Source: DATGIQ01 sp035295665 (GTDB taxonomy: Bacteria; Planctomycetota; Planctomycetia; Gemmatales; Gemmataceae). Taken from it: DNA of 23,850 nucleotides. The position numbers were made by a program, and so were the translations under genes. Of this stretch, positions 1-7,704 are shown in pieces. The stretch is taken from the NCBI GenBank assembly GCA_035295665.1, contig DATGIQ010000351.1, forward strand, positions 1 through 23,850, in the 5' to 3' direction. The notes below the pieces were generated by a model. It made no database searches. It was not told where the DNA came from and saw nothing but the letters and a program-made list of their open reading frames with translations. Each line of letters starts with the position of its first letter. Positions within the stretch are counted from its first letter, which is position 1.

Positions 1-581
1 GAGTAAGCGAGCAGACGCACCGGCAAGCCATCCACCCAGTTTTGCGCGCCGGTACTCTGACGCCCCATGAGCGGAGCGACCACCAGTTTGGCTTTACCAG
101 AGCCGTCCAGGTCGACAAAGCGAATGCGATGCAAGGTCGGCTCGGAGCCGATCGGATTCAAAGTCCACGGCTCATCGAGAGTTTTGCCGCGTTTGAGCCA
201 CTGGAGCGTGCCGCTGTCTTTGGTGTTGGACGGTTTCCAGTCAGCGCCGAGTGCCAGGTCGAGCTGGCCGTCGCCGTCGATATCATAGGCCGCGATGCAG
301 ACGTTATCGGGCTTGGTCTGTCCCTGGATGATCGTGCGCTGCTTCCAGGTGGGGTTCTCGTACCAGATGACCCGGGTCGTATCCACCACGACGATGTCCT
401 TCTTGCCGTCGCCGTTGAGGTCCACGAGGAGGACGGCATAACCGACTTTGAGATCGGTTGCCAATTCTTGCATGCGGAATCGGGGAAAGACAACATCGGC
501 CTTCCCATCTGCGGCAAAGCCGGCAGGTAGCCCGGAATAGAAGAGGAGCGTGACGGTCAGGAGTGTCCAGAAAGATTTCAC
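1..581 (-). CDS. Exported VCBS/FG-GAP repeat protein, 5' part (runs off window start)
   Basis: Reading the minus strand from a GTG at 581 gives MKSFWTLLTVTLLF followed by YSGLPAGFAA, a good signal peptide (basic start, hydrophobic core, AxA-type cleavage site). The frame then stays open to the window edge. The mature part shows the Asp-rich loops of FG-GAP/VCBS beta-propeller repeats: VDLNGDGKKDIVVVD, YDIDGDGQLDLALGAD and VDLDGSGKAKLVV, spaced about 50-60 residues apart. These D-x-D/N-G-D/S-G loops normally bind calcium, and such proteins are exported or surface proteins, often with binding roles. The protein is incomplete, so its full length and any other domain are unknown. It is divergent from the gene at 1077. 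The GTG start is chosen because it directly precedes the signal peptide; the other ORFs over this stretch are out of frame with the repeats. Confidence 0.85.
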   Translation of the reverse strand, partial: MKSFWTLLTVTLLFYSGLPAGFAADGKADVVFPRFRMQELATDLKVGYAVLLVDLNGDGKKDIVVVDTTRVIWYENPTWKQRTIIQGQTKPDNVCIAAYDIDGDGQLDLALGADWKPSNTKDSGTLQWLKRGKTLDEPWTLNPIGSEPTLHRIRFVDLDGSGKAKLVVAPLMGRQSTGAQNWVDGLPVRLLAY

Positions 582-787
582 GGTGCGGATCCCCACGCGG
601 TCAAGGGTAAGAACAACGCAGTCTTTGGTATCGCAGGAGCGTTCGTTGGCAAGAGCGGTGTCAGGCATCAGGGAATCCGTCACCCCGATTTGCCTGTTGA
701 AGTTCTGTTCTGACGCGGAGACGGCATCGCGGTGAGCGGCAGTTCGACTCTTCCCCGCGCGAATTGAATTCCTTCTTACAAAGCGGA

Positions 788-802
788 TTGCAGCCGCTGC
801 AA
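788..802. promoter_or_regulatory. Perfect palindrome, possible operator
   Basis: TTGCAGCCGCTGCAA is a perfect 7+1+7 palindrome in the divergent intergenic region. Its size and symmetry suit a dimeric repressor, but no regulator is encoded nearby, so the role is inferred from position only. Confidence 0.3.
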
Positions 803-910
803 CAGTGATCTTCGTTTGGGTTTCTTTGTCATTGGCGGTACACGCGTTGTCATCAAAAAACGGTTGCATTACCTCCGTAAATTCACGCGCTTCGATGAAG
901 ATCTCTTTTC

Positions 911-931
911 ATCCTACCTCCATTGTAGGAT
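911..931. promoter_or_regulatory. Short inverted repeat (7-bp arms, 7-nt loop)
   Basis: ATCCTAC at 911-917 is the exact reverse complement of GTAGGAT at 925-931. It lies about 32 bp upstream of the promoter-like TTGACA at 963. It could be an operator or an RNA hairpin; nothing in the sequence decides between these. Confidence 0.3.
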
Positions 932-962
932 CCCTGGCTCCGGAGTTCTCTGTCCGCAGGAC

Positions 963-992
963 TTGACAATCCATCGGCTTAACTTGCACAAT
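963..992 (+). promoter_or_regulatory. Sigma70-like promoter for the channel/Hsp70-like/VWA operon
   Basis: TTGACA (963-968) is a perfect -35 consensus. After an 18-bp spacer comes CACAAT (987-992), which matches TATAAT at 4 of 6 positions. Transcription would start near 999, about 78 bases before the ATG at 1077. It is the only strong -35-like box seen in this stretch. It is a motif match only, and planctomycete promoters are poorly defined. Confidence 0.4.
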
Positions 993-1076
993 CAATTTTC
1001 CGACACTGAAAGGGAAAGTTAGGAATCCGAATAGAACCGCGTTCTTGACCGGCAACCGCAACAGGCGGATCACACG

Positions 1077-1892
1077 ATGGCAATCACCCCAACCCAGCGG
1101 CCGACGCGTGAATGGCCCCTCTTGGTTCTGGCTCTTTCGCTGGTCGGCGCGATTTGCATCCCCCTTTGGCAATGGTCCGCAGGCCATGATCTCGGCGGCG
1201 AACAGTGGGCCAAGTGGACGCCGGAGCGCCTCGGCCGACTGTTCTTGGGCCCAGAACAGATTGCCTGCTACTGCTGCTTTACCTGGGCCGGCTTCATCCT
1301 GCTGAGCCGTTATGCCGAAGTCTATCGCCAGCGCCGTGCGTTCTATCTGGGCCTGTTGCCGACCGACGAGGGGGTGCGCATCCTGCCCGAGGATGCCCGG
1401 CCGTTGCAGCGGCGTGTCGACCAGATCGCGTCGCGGGGCGGGCCCTACATCCTGGCCAACATGATTCGGCTCGCCCTCGGCAAGTATGCGGTCAGCCGGG
1501 CCAGTCAGGATGTCAGCGATGCCGTCCGGACCCAGGCTGAGGTCGATCTCGGCCGGCTGGTGACGAGCATGGCTACGGTCCATTACCTGGCATGGGCCAT
1601 TCCTGCCCTCGGTTTTCTCGGCACGGTGCGCGGGCTGTCGGGCGGCCTATCGATGGCTGGGAAAGTCGATCAGGAAATCCAGTCTTTCATCGACCAGGCT
1701 ACGCGCCACTTGACTGTTGCCTTTGACTGCACGCTCATCGCGCTCGTTCTGAGCCTGGTGCTGATGTTTCTGGTCCATTCCGTGCAGCGCGATGAAGAAG
1801 CGCTGGTCATGGACTGCCAGCAATATTGCTTGGAGCACCTGGTTAACCGGCTCTATGATCTGGAGCCGGTCCACGATGCAACGCTCCCCTGA
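1077..1892 (+). CDS. MotA/TolQ/ExbB-family proton-channel subunit
   Basis: This 271-residue inner-membrane protein has the layout of the MotA/TolQ/ExbB family. Hydrophobic helices lie near residues 13-31, 61-77, 166-190 and 212-234, with a cytoplasmic domain between helices 2 and 3. The signature PALGFLGTVRGL (176-187) matches the family's pore helix, including the Thr of the GT pair. The fourth helix contains LTVAFDCTLIALVLSL. In this family, five subunits surround two copies of a single-helix partner (MotB/TolR/ExbD) and use proton or sodium flow to do work. No flagellar, Tol or TonB genes are seen nearby. The likely partner is the ExbD-like N-terminus of the VWA protein two genes downstream. 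The ATG at 1077 is used; 10 bp separate the stop from the preferred next start. Confidence 0.85.
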   Translation: MAITPTQRPTREWPLLVLALSLVGAICIPLWQWSAGHDLGGEQWAKWTPERLGRLFLGPEQIACYCCFTWAGFILLSRYAEVYRQRRAFYLGLLPTDEGVRILPEDARPLQRRVDQIASRGGPYILANMIRLALGKYAVSRASQDVSDAVRTQAEVDLGRLVTSMATVHYLAWAIPALGFLGTVRGLSGGLSMAGKVDQEIQSFIDQATRHLTVAFDCTLIALVLSLVLMFLVHSVQRDEEALVMDCQQYCLEHLVNRLYDLEPVHDATLP

Positions 1893-1902
1893 GGACGCCA
1901 CC

Positions 1903-3162
1903 ATGGTCTGGGCCCGCAAATCGGTGCCGGCAAGCAAGGTGGACCCTGATCCCACTTTGATCGGTCTCGATCTCAATGCCAGCCGAGCCCGAGCGGTGCA
2001 TGGTCCGGCGCAAGCGCTGCCGCGACTCCTGCCGCTGGCTGGAAATGCCGACGATCTGCCGATGATCCTGAGCCTGCAAGGGCGCCAGGCGGAAGTCGGT
2101 CAGGCGGGAGCTGCTCTGTGCCGGCTCATGCCACACTTGACCTGTCTCGATTTTTTGGCGCATGTCGGCGAACCGCGGGAATGGGTGGCCGGCCGCCATC
2201 GCTTGGATGCGCTGAAAGCCCTCGGTCTGGTATTCGAACGACTGCAGCAAGCGCTTGCCGGAGCCAAAGGCCTGGTCCTGGCCATTCCTGCATACCTTAC
2301 TCGTGCCCAGCTCCTGTTGCTGCCACCGTTGGCAGAGAAGGCACACCTGCCTTTGCTCGGTTCGGTACGGGCGCCCTTGGCCAGCGCGCTGGCCATTTAC
2401 CGCGCCGAGCCTTGGTCGGGGCCGGCGCTCTTTGTGGACGCCGATGACCATGCCCTGACGGCCGCGGTCGTCGCTGCCGAGGGTGGCCAGCTCAACCTGC
2501 ACACGTCGCAATCCTGGACTCATTTAAATCTGCGAATCTGGAGAGGACGTCTGCTGGACGCGGTGGCCGACCGCTGTATCCGTCAGAGCCGGCGCGACCC
2601 GCGCGACACCCCCGCGGCCGAGCAAGCGCTTTATGAACGGATCGACGATGCGCTGGACACGTGTGTCCAGGGGAGAGCGGTTGAGTTTTTGCTGCAAACG
2701 GCTCACTGGTATCAGCATCTTCTCCTTCAGCCGGAGGAAATCCGCGCGTACTGTGGTCGGCTGGCGCAGCAGGGACTCCAGGCAATCCGCGAGCTTCTGG
2801 CGACGGCGACGAGCCGGGAATCGCTCCGCCTGGTGGTCGTGAGCCGGGCCGTCGGCCGGCTGCCGGGCTTGGTGCCGGCGCTGCAAAACGTGTTGGCGGA
2901 AGCAACACCCGCCGCCGATCCCGAATCGTCTACAGATTTTGGCGAGGACCTCCTTCCCGCGAACGGGCAGCCGCTGGGAGTTACCGTGCAGTCCGCTGAT
3001 GCGACGGCCCAGGCCGCCCATGAATTGGCGGTTCGTATCCAGCGCGGCGAATTGCCGCACGGCAGTCTGGATTGTGTCCTTCCTCTGCCCACAGTCGAGC
3101 CTCTACCCGACACGGGGGAAGCGAAAAAAAGGACCTTTCGGCTGCTTTCTTTTGATCTTTAG
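1903..3162 (+). CDS. Degenerate Hsp70/actin-fold protein in a channel operon
   Basis: This 419-residue soluble protein has no clear motif by eye except a faded Hsp70 (DnaK) pattern in the correct order. LIGLDLNASRAR (19-30) stands where DnaK has its phosphate-1 loop (IGIDLGTT). GLVLAIPAYLTRAQ (123-136) followed by LLGSVRAPLASALAIY resembles DnaK's VPAYFNDAQR and NEPTAAALAYG. ALFVDADDHALTAAVV (175-190) sits in the phosphate-2 (DLGGGTFD) position and LRLVVVSRAVGRLPGL (308-323) in the VGGSTRIP position. The Gly-rich loops and several catalytic Asp/Thr positions are lost, so ATP hydrolysis is doubtful. There is no substrate-binding half and no J-protein nearby. The ATG at 1903 follows GAGG by 8 bases and is preferred; an in-frame ATG at 1876 would overlap the channel gene. 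The family call is inference from motif order and should be tested by profile or structure comparison. Confidence 0.6.
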   Translation: MVWARKSVPASKVDPDPTLIGLDLNASRARAVHGPAQALPRLLPLAGNADDLPMILSLQGRQAEVGQAGAALCRLMPHLTCLDFLAHVGEPREWVAGRHRLDALKALGLVFERLQQALAGAKGLVLAIPAYLTRAQLLLLPPLAEKAHLPLLGSVRAPLASALAIYRAEPWSGPALFVDADDHALTAAVVAAEGGQLNLHTSQSWTHLNLRIWRGRLLDAVADRCIRQSRRDPRDTPAAEQALYERIDDALDTCVQGRAVEFLLQTAHWYQHLLLQPEEIRAYCGRLAQQGLQAIRELLATATSRESLRLVVVSRAVGRLPGLVPALQNVLAEATPAADPESSTDFGEDLLPANGQPLGVTVQSADATAQAAHELAVRIQRGELPHGSLDCVLPLPTVEPLPDTGEAKKRTFRLLSFDL

Positions 3163-3188
3163 AGAAGGCGTTTCTGCCTTGATAAGCC

Positions 3189-4502
3189 ATGCAAGTCCGC
3201 CACCGCATCCCGACCGTTTTTAACATTTCCATGGTGGATGTGCTCTGTTGTGCCCTGGGATGCGTCATCCTCCTCTGGTTGCTGAATCTGCGCGCGGCAA
3301 AAGAAGAAACCTTGGCCGTCGGCAAAACCAGGGACCAGCTGAAAGCCACGCAAACGCTCCTCGATGAAGCCGCCAGTCGCCGCGATCAGACGGAACGCAC
3401 CCTCGAAGCCGAGCGCGCCAAGCTTGCTGCCCTTCAGGAAGATCGGGAGCGCTTACGCGCCGAGCAGAAGCTGGCAGAAGAGCGCTTGGCCAAACTTCTG
3501 CGCGAGCAGCGGGCGCTGGCGAAAGAAAAGGCGGATGTGTCACAACAGGCCATGGCCCTGGAAGAGCGGCTCAGCGAAAAGGAAGACATGGCCAAGGCGT
3601 CGGCCCGGCGCGTGGAGAATTTGCAGAAGCAACTGCAAGATGCAGAGGCGCAGGTGAAGGAACTGCAAGCACTGGCGGACCAGGTCCCCGGACTGCGGGC
3701 GGACCTGGCGAGTTCTCGTTCCAAACTCTTGGCTGCTGTGGGCAAGGTCCAGGCTCTCGAGAAAGCCACCCAAACCAAGAGCGCGGACTTGGCCGACATC
3801 AACCGTCGCCTCGTGGAGCTGGAGGGCGAAAAGAAACGGTTGGCCGATCAGGCTAGCCGGGCGCTGGCGGCCGTCGAGAACCGCTTTGAAGGCATCACGC
3901 TGACCGGACGGCGGGTGATTTTTCTCGTCGATATGTCCGGCAGCATGGACCTGGTCGATGAACGCACTCCTGACGCCCAGAAATGGGTCGGCGTGCGGGA
4001 AGCCCTGGCCAAGATCATGCGCAGCCTTCCCGAGCTGGAGAAGTTCCAGGTCCTCCTTTTTGCCAATAAAGTGTCCTACTTGCTGGGCAATGAGGGGCAA
4101 TGGCTCGATTACGATCCAAAAACGAGCGCCGATCGAGTCACGCTGGCTCTCGCCTCCGTTCGGCCGCTGGGCAGCACCAACATGTACGATGCGTTCGAAG
4201 CCGCGTTTCGCTACCGCAGCGCCGGCCTGGACACGATGTATGTTTTATCGGACGGGTTACCCAATGCCGGCCCCGGCCTGACGCCGGAGCAAAACGCTCT
4301 CAAGGAAACGGAGCGCTCGGAAATTCTTGCCAAGTACATCCGCAATCTGCTGCGGCGGACCTGGAATCGCCCGCTGGCCGATCGCCCCCGTGTGCGCATC
4401 AACACCGTCGGCTTCTTTTACGAAAGCCCCGACGTCGGAGCTTTTCTCTGGGCTCTGGCCCGCGAGAACGAGGGAAGTTTTGTCGGGATGAGCAAGCCAT
4501 GA
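3189..4502 (+). CDS. ExbD-like TM + coiled-coil + von Willebrand factor A protein
   Basis: This 437-residue protein has one membrane helix at 14-34, preceded by FNISMVDVLCC. That resembles the start of ExbD/TolR/MotB helices (N-V/I-T/S-x-x-V/I-D-V), and D17 sits where those proteins carry the ion-relay Asp. Residues about 36-225 are a charged heptad-like coiled coil. Residues 240-437 form a VWA domain with a complete MIDAS metal site: DMSGS (248-252), T330 in GSTN and D355 in LSDG. N-in/C-out topology would put the coil and VWA domain in the periplasm. By analogy with MotB or TolR, the VWA domain replaces the usual peptidoglycan-binding domain. It lies 26 bp after the Hsp70-like gene, so the two are probably co-transcribed. 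Domain calls are firm; pairing with the channel at 1077 is inference. Confidence 0.85.
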   Translation: MQVRHRIPTVFNISMVDVLCCALGCVILLWLLNLRAAKEETLAVGKTRDQLKATQTLLDEAASRRDQTERTLEAERAKLAALQEDRERLRAEQKLAEERLAKLLREQRALAKEKADVSQQAMALEERLSEKEDMAKASARRVENLQKQLQDAEAQVKELQALADQVPGLRADLASSRSKLLAAVGKVQALEKATQTKSADLADINRRLVELEGEKKRLADQASRALAAVENRFEGITLTGRRVIFLVDMSGSMDLVDERTPDAQKWVGVREALAKIMRSLPELEKFQVLLFANKVSYLLGNEGQWLDYDPKTSADRVTLALASVRPLGSTNMYDAFEAAFRYRSAGLDTMYVLSDGLPNAGPGLTPEQNALKETERSEILAKYIRNLLRRTWNRPLADRPRVRINTVGFFYESPDVGAFLWALARENEGSFVGMSKP

Positions 4503-4513
4503 AAGGTCCCGCT

Positions 4514-4548
4514 TGTTTCGCGGTGGTTCTGCGAACCACGGCGAAACA
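4514..4548. repeat. REP-like hairpin, family A, single unit
   Basis: TGTTTCGCGGTGGTTC (4514-4529), loop TGC, then its near-perfect complement (4533-4548, 15 of 16 paired). It lies 11 bp after the VWA stop and 22 bp before the next start. The core GGTTCTGCGAACC is shared with both arms of the palindrome at 13207-13273, and the base pairs beside the core differ in a compensated way (GTGG/CCAC here, GCGG/CCGC there). It may act as an intra-operon terminator or attenuator, although no U-tract follows. Confidence 0.75.
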
Positions 4549-4570
4549 TCCGAGAAGGAGAGCCAACAAG

Positions 4571-6817
4571 ATGTTTTCATTTTCCTCCCGGGCCCATCGT
4601 CCGCAGCTGGAAACTTTGGAGGATCGCATTGTTCCATCCCTCATCCCCGACGGGTGGATCGTCGAAACCACCAGTCCGTCGGGATTCGTCCCCCGGGATC
4701 AGTGGAGCTCTCTGGCCTCCTTTCCGACGGGAGTTTTTGCGGTCGATCCCAGCACGGGCAACCAGGCCCTCGTGGCTGCCCGCTCCGGGGGGCTGTTGTC
4801 GCTGCCCGAGGCAATCACCATCGTTGACGGAAGGCTGTACGTCGCGGATCACCACGTCTTCGGACCGGGAGGGGGCGGCATTCTTCAGGTCGATCCAGCC
4901 GACGGCAGCGAAAGCCTGATCGCACCGCCCGGAGATCTCCACCATATTCACGGTCCCACGGCCCTGACGTACATCGACGGCTCTCTCTACGTCGCCTCTT
5001 CCGGAAACGATGCCGGCACGGTGCTCCCCAATCTCGTCCAGGTCAATCTCCAGAGCCTCGCACAAACAGAGATTTCTTACGGCGGAAACTTCGTTGATCC
5101 GGTCGGCCTGGCACCGGTTCCGGGCAACGACAACGAGGTTTACCTGGCCGACGCGAAAGCGGGCAGCTCGGGAACGGGGGCCATCTTCGAGGTCGACCTT
5201 TCCACCGGTGCCCAGAACGAAATTACCGAAGGTAATCTTCTGAACTTCCCCGCGGGCATCACGCAGGAACTCGACCCCGACAGCGGACTCCCGACCGGCA
5301 ATCTCCTGGTGATTAACGGCGGGGATGGAAACGCGGTCCGCGTGAGCCCGGACGGCATGCAGACTCTGCTCACCTCGTTCGGATCTGGAAGTGGTGTGCG
5401 CAGCATCGTGGCCGGCTCGGGCATCGATGGTCCAGGGACGATCTTCGTCGGTGCGATGGCCAGCGGAACCGCTCCCGCCATTCTCTTCGCCGCGGATCCC
5501 CGCACAGGAGCACAGACGGTCCTCTCCTCGGGCGGGAATTTAAGTCTCGTGGCCGGTTTGGCGTTTTCTAGCGACGCAAACCAGCTGTATGTCGGCACCA
5601 GCCCATCGCCTTCGTCCACACCGATCGATACCTCCGCTCCGACCGGCATTATTGGCGTGGATCCCATGACCGGAGTGCAGACGGCCGTTTCCGTTCGGCC
5701 CGCTGGGCTGTTCGGCCTGCCCCTGGAGATTTGTGAAGGACCCGCTCCGCAGGATAATCTCTATGTCGCCGATCTGACTGCGTTCGATACGGGGGCGGTC
5801 GTTCGGATCGACCCGAGCGATGGCAGCCAGACTCTACTGGCCACGGGTGGGTATCTCGACGCTCCGAATTCCATCACGTTCCTGAATGGTTACATCTACG
5901 TGGCCGACACGGGAGATTCCTCCGGCTTCACGCACAATATTGTCCGGATCGACCCGAACAATCTCGATATCACCAGCAACCAAACGCTCATCACTGATGG
6001 CAGCGGATGGGCGGACTTCTTCACGAATCCAACCGGCATCGCACCGGTTGTCGGCGATCCGGACAGTATTTACGTCGGCGATGAACCGGGCAACGTCGGC
6101 GGCAATTTGCCGGGCCAGATTTGGAAAGTCAACATCCAGACCGGCGCGCAATCTCGATTCGGTCCGATGTTTCCCACGTCCGGATTTGAGGCCCACCTGG
6201 ATCGCATCGCGGTCGATCCGAGGACGGGCAATCTGTATGCGTCCACGATCGGGGGAGATGGAACTGCCGGGAGTCTGGTCCTGGTGGGCCCAGATTCGTT
6301 GACCGAGCTCTCCGCCCATGACAAGCTTATCGGCGACAACGGCATCGCGGTGAGTCTGGACGGCAGCGTGATTTACATCCCCACGATCGCTTCGGGCGCG
6401 GTGCCGGCCGCCCGCATCCTGGCGATTGATCTCACCGATCCGAACGGAGCCCAGAGCATCGTCACTGAGGGGTCGAACCTCAGCCTGGTTGCCGGGCTCC
6501 GCGTCTTCCAGGCAAATGGAGGAAATGGCAGTCCGCCACCGAGTCCTTCGCCGGCAGCCTTGCTAATCCGCCCCACGCAATTGCCCCCGCTGCCGGTCCC
6601 GCTCATGCAGCCTGCGGTACATCGGCAGGATACGACGATGGCGTTGCGGCCAACCACACCCCAGCAGGCGGTCGATTCTTTGTTTGCGGAATGGGCAATG
6701 CTTGACAATCGGATCCCGATGCATCCGCGCGCCACCGCACCGGCCCGCGCCGACATTTCAGGCTTGGACGAGTCGGATTCGCCGCTCCTTGCACGAGACG
6801 CTATACTGATCCGATGA
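4571..6817 (+). CDS. Exported beta-propeller-like protein with planctomycete LEDR N-terminus
   Basis: This 748-residue protein begins with basic/Ser residues and then RPQLETLEDRIVPS (10-23), the motif that opens many large exported planctomycete proteins; no classical signal peptide precedes it. The body repeats a pattern of about 50 residues with LYVAD/IYVAD strands and VDPxxGxQTxLSxGG turns, as in NHL/SMP-30-type six-bladed propellers. There appear to be enough repeats for two propellers. A Pro-rich linker follows (SPPPSPSPAALLI and after), then a polar tail without a sorting signal I can name. The ATG at 4571 is chosen because AGGAG lies about 10 bases upstream and the LEDR motif follows at once; the frame is open upstream only as a shadow of the VWA gene. 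Ligand and function are unknown. Its stop overlaps the uppP start by 4 bp, which suggests coupled translation. Confidence 0.8.
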   Translation: MFSFSSRAHRPQLETLEDRIVPSLIPDGWIVETTSPSGFVPRDQWSSLASFPTGVFAVDPSTGNQALVAARSGGLLSLPEAITIVDGRLYVADHHVFGPGGGGILQVDPADGSESLIAPPGDLHHIHGPTALTYIDGSLYVASSGNDAGTVLPNLVQVNLQSLAQTEISYGGNFVDPVGLAPVPGNDNEVYLADAKAGSSGTGAIFEVDLSTGAQNEITEGNLLNFPAGITQELDPDSGLPTGNLLVINGGDGNAVRVSPDGMQTLLTSFGSGSGVRSIVAGSGIDGPGTIFVGAMASGTAPAILFAADPRTGAQTVLSSGGNLSLVAGLAFSSDANQLYVGTSPSPSSTPIDTSAPTGIIGVDPMTGVQTAVSVRPAGLFGLPLEICEGPAPQDNLYVADLTAFDTGAVVRIDPSDGSQTLLATGGYLDAPNSITFLNGYIYVADTGDSSGFTHNIVRIDPNNLDITSNQTLITDGSGWADFFTNPTGIAPVVGDPDSIYVGDEPGNVGGNLPGQIWKVNIQTGAQSRFGPMFPTSGFEAHLDRIAVDPRTGNLYASTIGGDGTAGSLVLVGPDSLTELSAHDKLIGDNGIAVSLDGSVIYIPTIASGAVPAARILAIDLTDPNGAQSIVTEGSNLSLVAGLRVFQANGGNGSPPPSPSPAALLIRPTQLPPLPVPLMQPAVHRQDTTMALRPTTPQQAVDSLFAEWAMLDNRIPMHPRATAPARADISGLDESDSPLLARDAILIR

Positions 6818-7701
6818 ATTATCCTCAGATCATTCTTCTTGCGCTGATTCAGGGCATGGCGGAGTTGCTGCCCGTCTCCAGCACGGCCCACGTGATCGTT
6901 GCCGAACGGCTGATGGGACTGGATCCCAGCGCCCCGGAATTGACGTTCCTTCTCGTGATGCTCCATACCGGAACAATGTTCGCGGTCCTGTTCTACTTCT
7001 GGCCCCGCTGGAAGCCATTGCTGTTCCCTGCGGTGGCCGGCGAGACCAAGGACGCGACGCCCAGATCGAAGTTTCAGTTCATCACAATGATCCTGCTCGC
7101 CACCGTCGTCACGGGGGTGCTCGGCTTGGGCCTGAAATTTTTGATCGAAAAGGTCATCCTGATTGGGATGCTGCACCATGAAAAGGGCGAGGTCGAGCAT
7201 CTGTTCAAGAATATGCCGTTGATTGCGACGGGGCTTTTCCTGGTGGGTCTTCTCATCCTTGCTGCCGGTTCGCGGGAGAGGAAATCGGAAACCTGGACGA
7301 TCAGGCCCCGGTCATCCATTTGGATCGGCTTGGTTCAAGGCCTCTGCTTGCCGTTCCGAGGTTTCTCGCGCTCCGGAGCGACGATCTCCACCGCACTCTT
7401 CTGTGGCATTGCCCGTCCCTTGGCTGAGGACTTCAGTTTTGCCCTGGCCGTCGTGCTTACGCCACCGGTCATCGTGCTGGAGCTTTACCGTCTGTTGCGG
7501 GCCAAGGAGTGGCAGACGACGGCGGGACTCATGGAACTGCTTCTGCCGGGAGCCGTCGGCATGGTCTGTAGCTTCTTCGCCGGCCTACTCGCACTGAAAC
7601 TCCTCTCGGCGGCCCTGGAGAAAGGCCGCTGGAAATACTTCGGAATCTACTGCGTGGCGGCATCCATCGCCGTGTTGGTGGCTGTGCAATTCGGATTGTG
7701 A
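6814..7701 (+). CDS. uppP: Undecaprenyl-diphosphatase
   Basis: This 295-residue polytopic membrane protein recycles undecaprenyl pyrophosphate to the monophosphate carrier used for peptidoglycan and other envelope polymers. The first active-site motif is QGMAELLPVSSTAH (13-26), with the family's (E/Q)xxxE pair at Q13/E17 and H26. The second is FRGFSRSGAT (181-190), equal to PGxSRSGxT with Arg in place of Pro before the Gly. About eight hydrophobic segments are present and the length is slightly above the E. coli enzyme. The sequence between about 76 and 135 is longer and more charged than usual. ATG at 6814 overlaps the upstream stop (ATGA). A 5'-truncated second copy of residues 175-295 lies at 14815-15180. 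The assignment is secure; whether this is the only functional copy in the genome cannot be told from this window. Confidence 0.92.
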   Translation: MNYPQIILLALIQGMAELLPVSSTAHVIVAERLMGLDPSAPELTFLLVMLHTGTMFAVLFYFWPRWKPLLFPAVAGETKDATPRSKFQFITMILLATVVTGVLGLGLKFLIEKVILIGMLHHEKGEVEHLFKNMPLIATGLFLVGLLILAAGSRERKSETWTIRPRSSIWIGLVQGLCLPFRGFSRSGATISTALFCGIARPLAEDFSFALAVVLTPPVIVLELYRLLRAKEWQTTAGLMELLLPGAVGMVCSFFAGLLALKLLSAALEKGRWKYFGIYCVAASIAVLVAVQFGL

Positions 7702-7704
7702 GAC

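Larger units (their letters stand above)
582..1076. other. Divergent intergenic region, 495 bp
   Basis: This lies between the divergent VCBS gene and the channel operon. No ORF in it has recognisable protein features. It is less GC-rich than its surroundings and holds three small structured sites listed separately: a 15-base palindrome at 788-802, a 7-bp hairpin at 911-931 and a sigma70-like promoter at 963-992. It most likely holds the promoters for both flanking units. Confidence 0.6.

Noticed and set aside
158..517. Minus-strand ORF of 119 codons
   Set aside because: It is an Arg/Ser/Thr-rich shadow. The true minus frame over the same bases gives a signal peptide and clear VCBS repeats from the GTG at 581.
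909..2523. Long minus-strand ORFs opposite the channel and Hsp70-like genes
   Set aside because: No domain pattern and biased composition; the plus-strand frames carry membrane helices and ordered motifs.
1077..4502. Zorya-type anti-phage system
   Set aside because: A MotA-like gene and an ion-relay helix are present, but there is no ZorB-type peptidoglycan-binding domain, no ZorC and no ZorD helicase/nuclease, so only a loose analogy remains.
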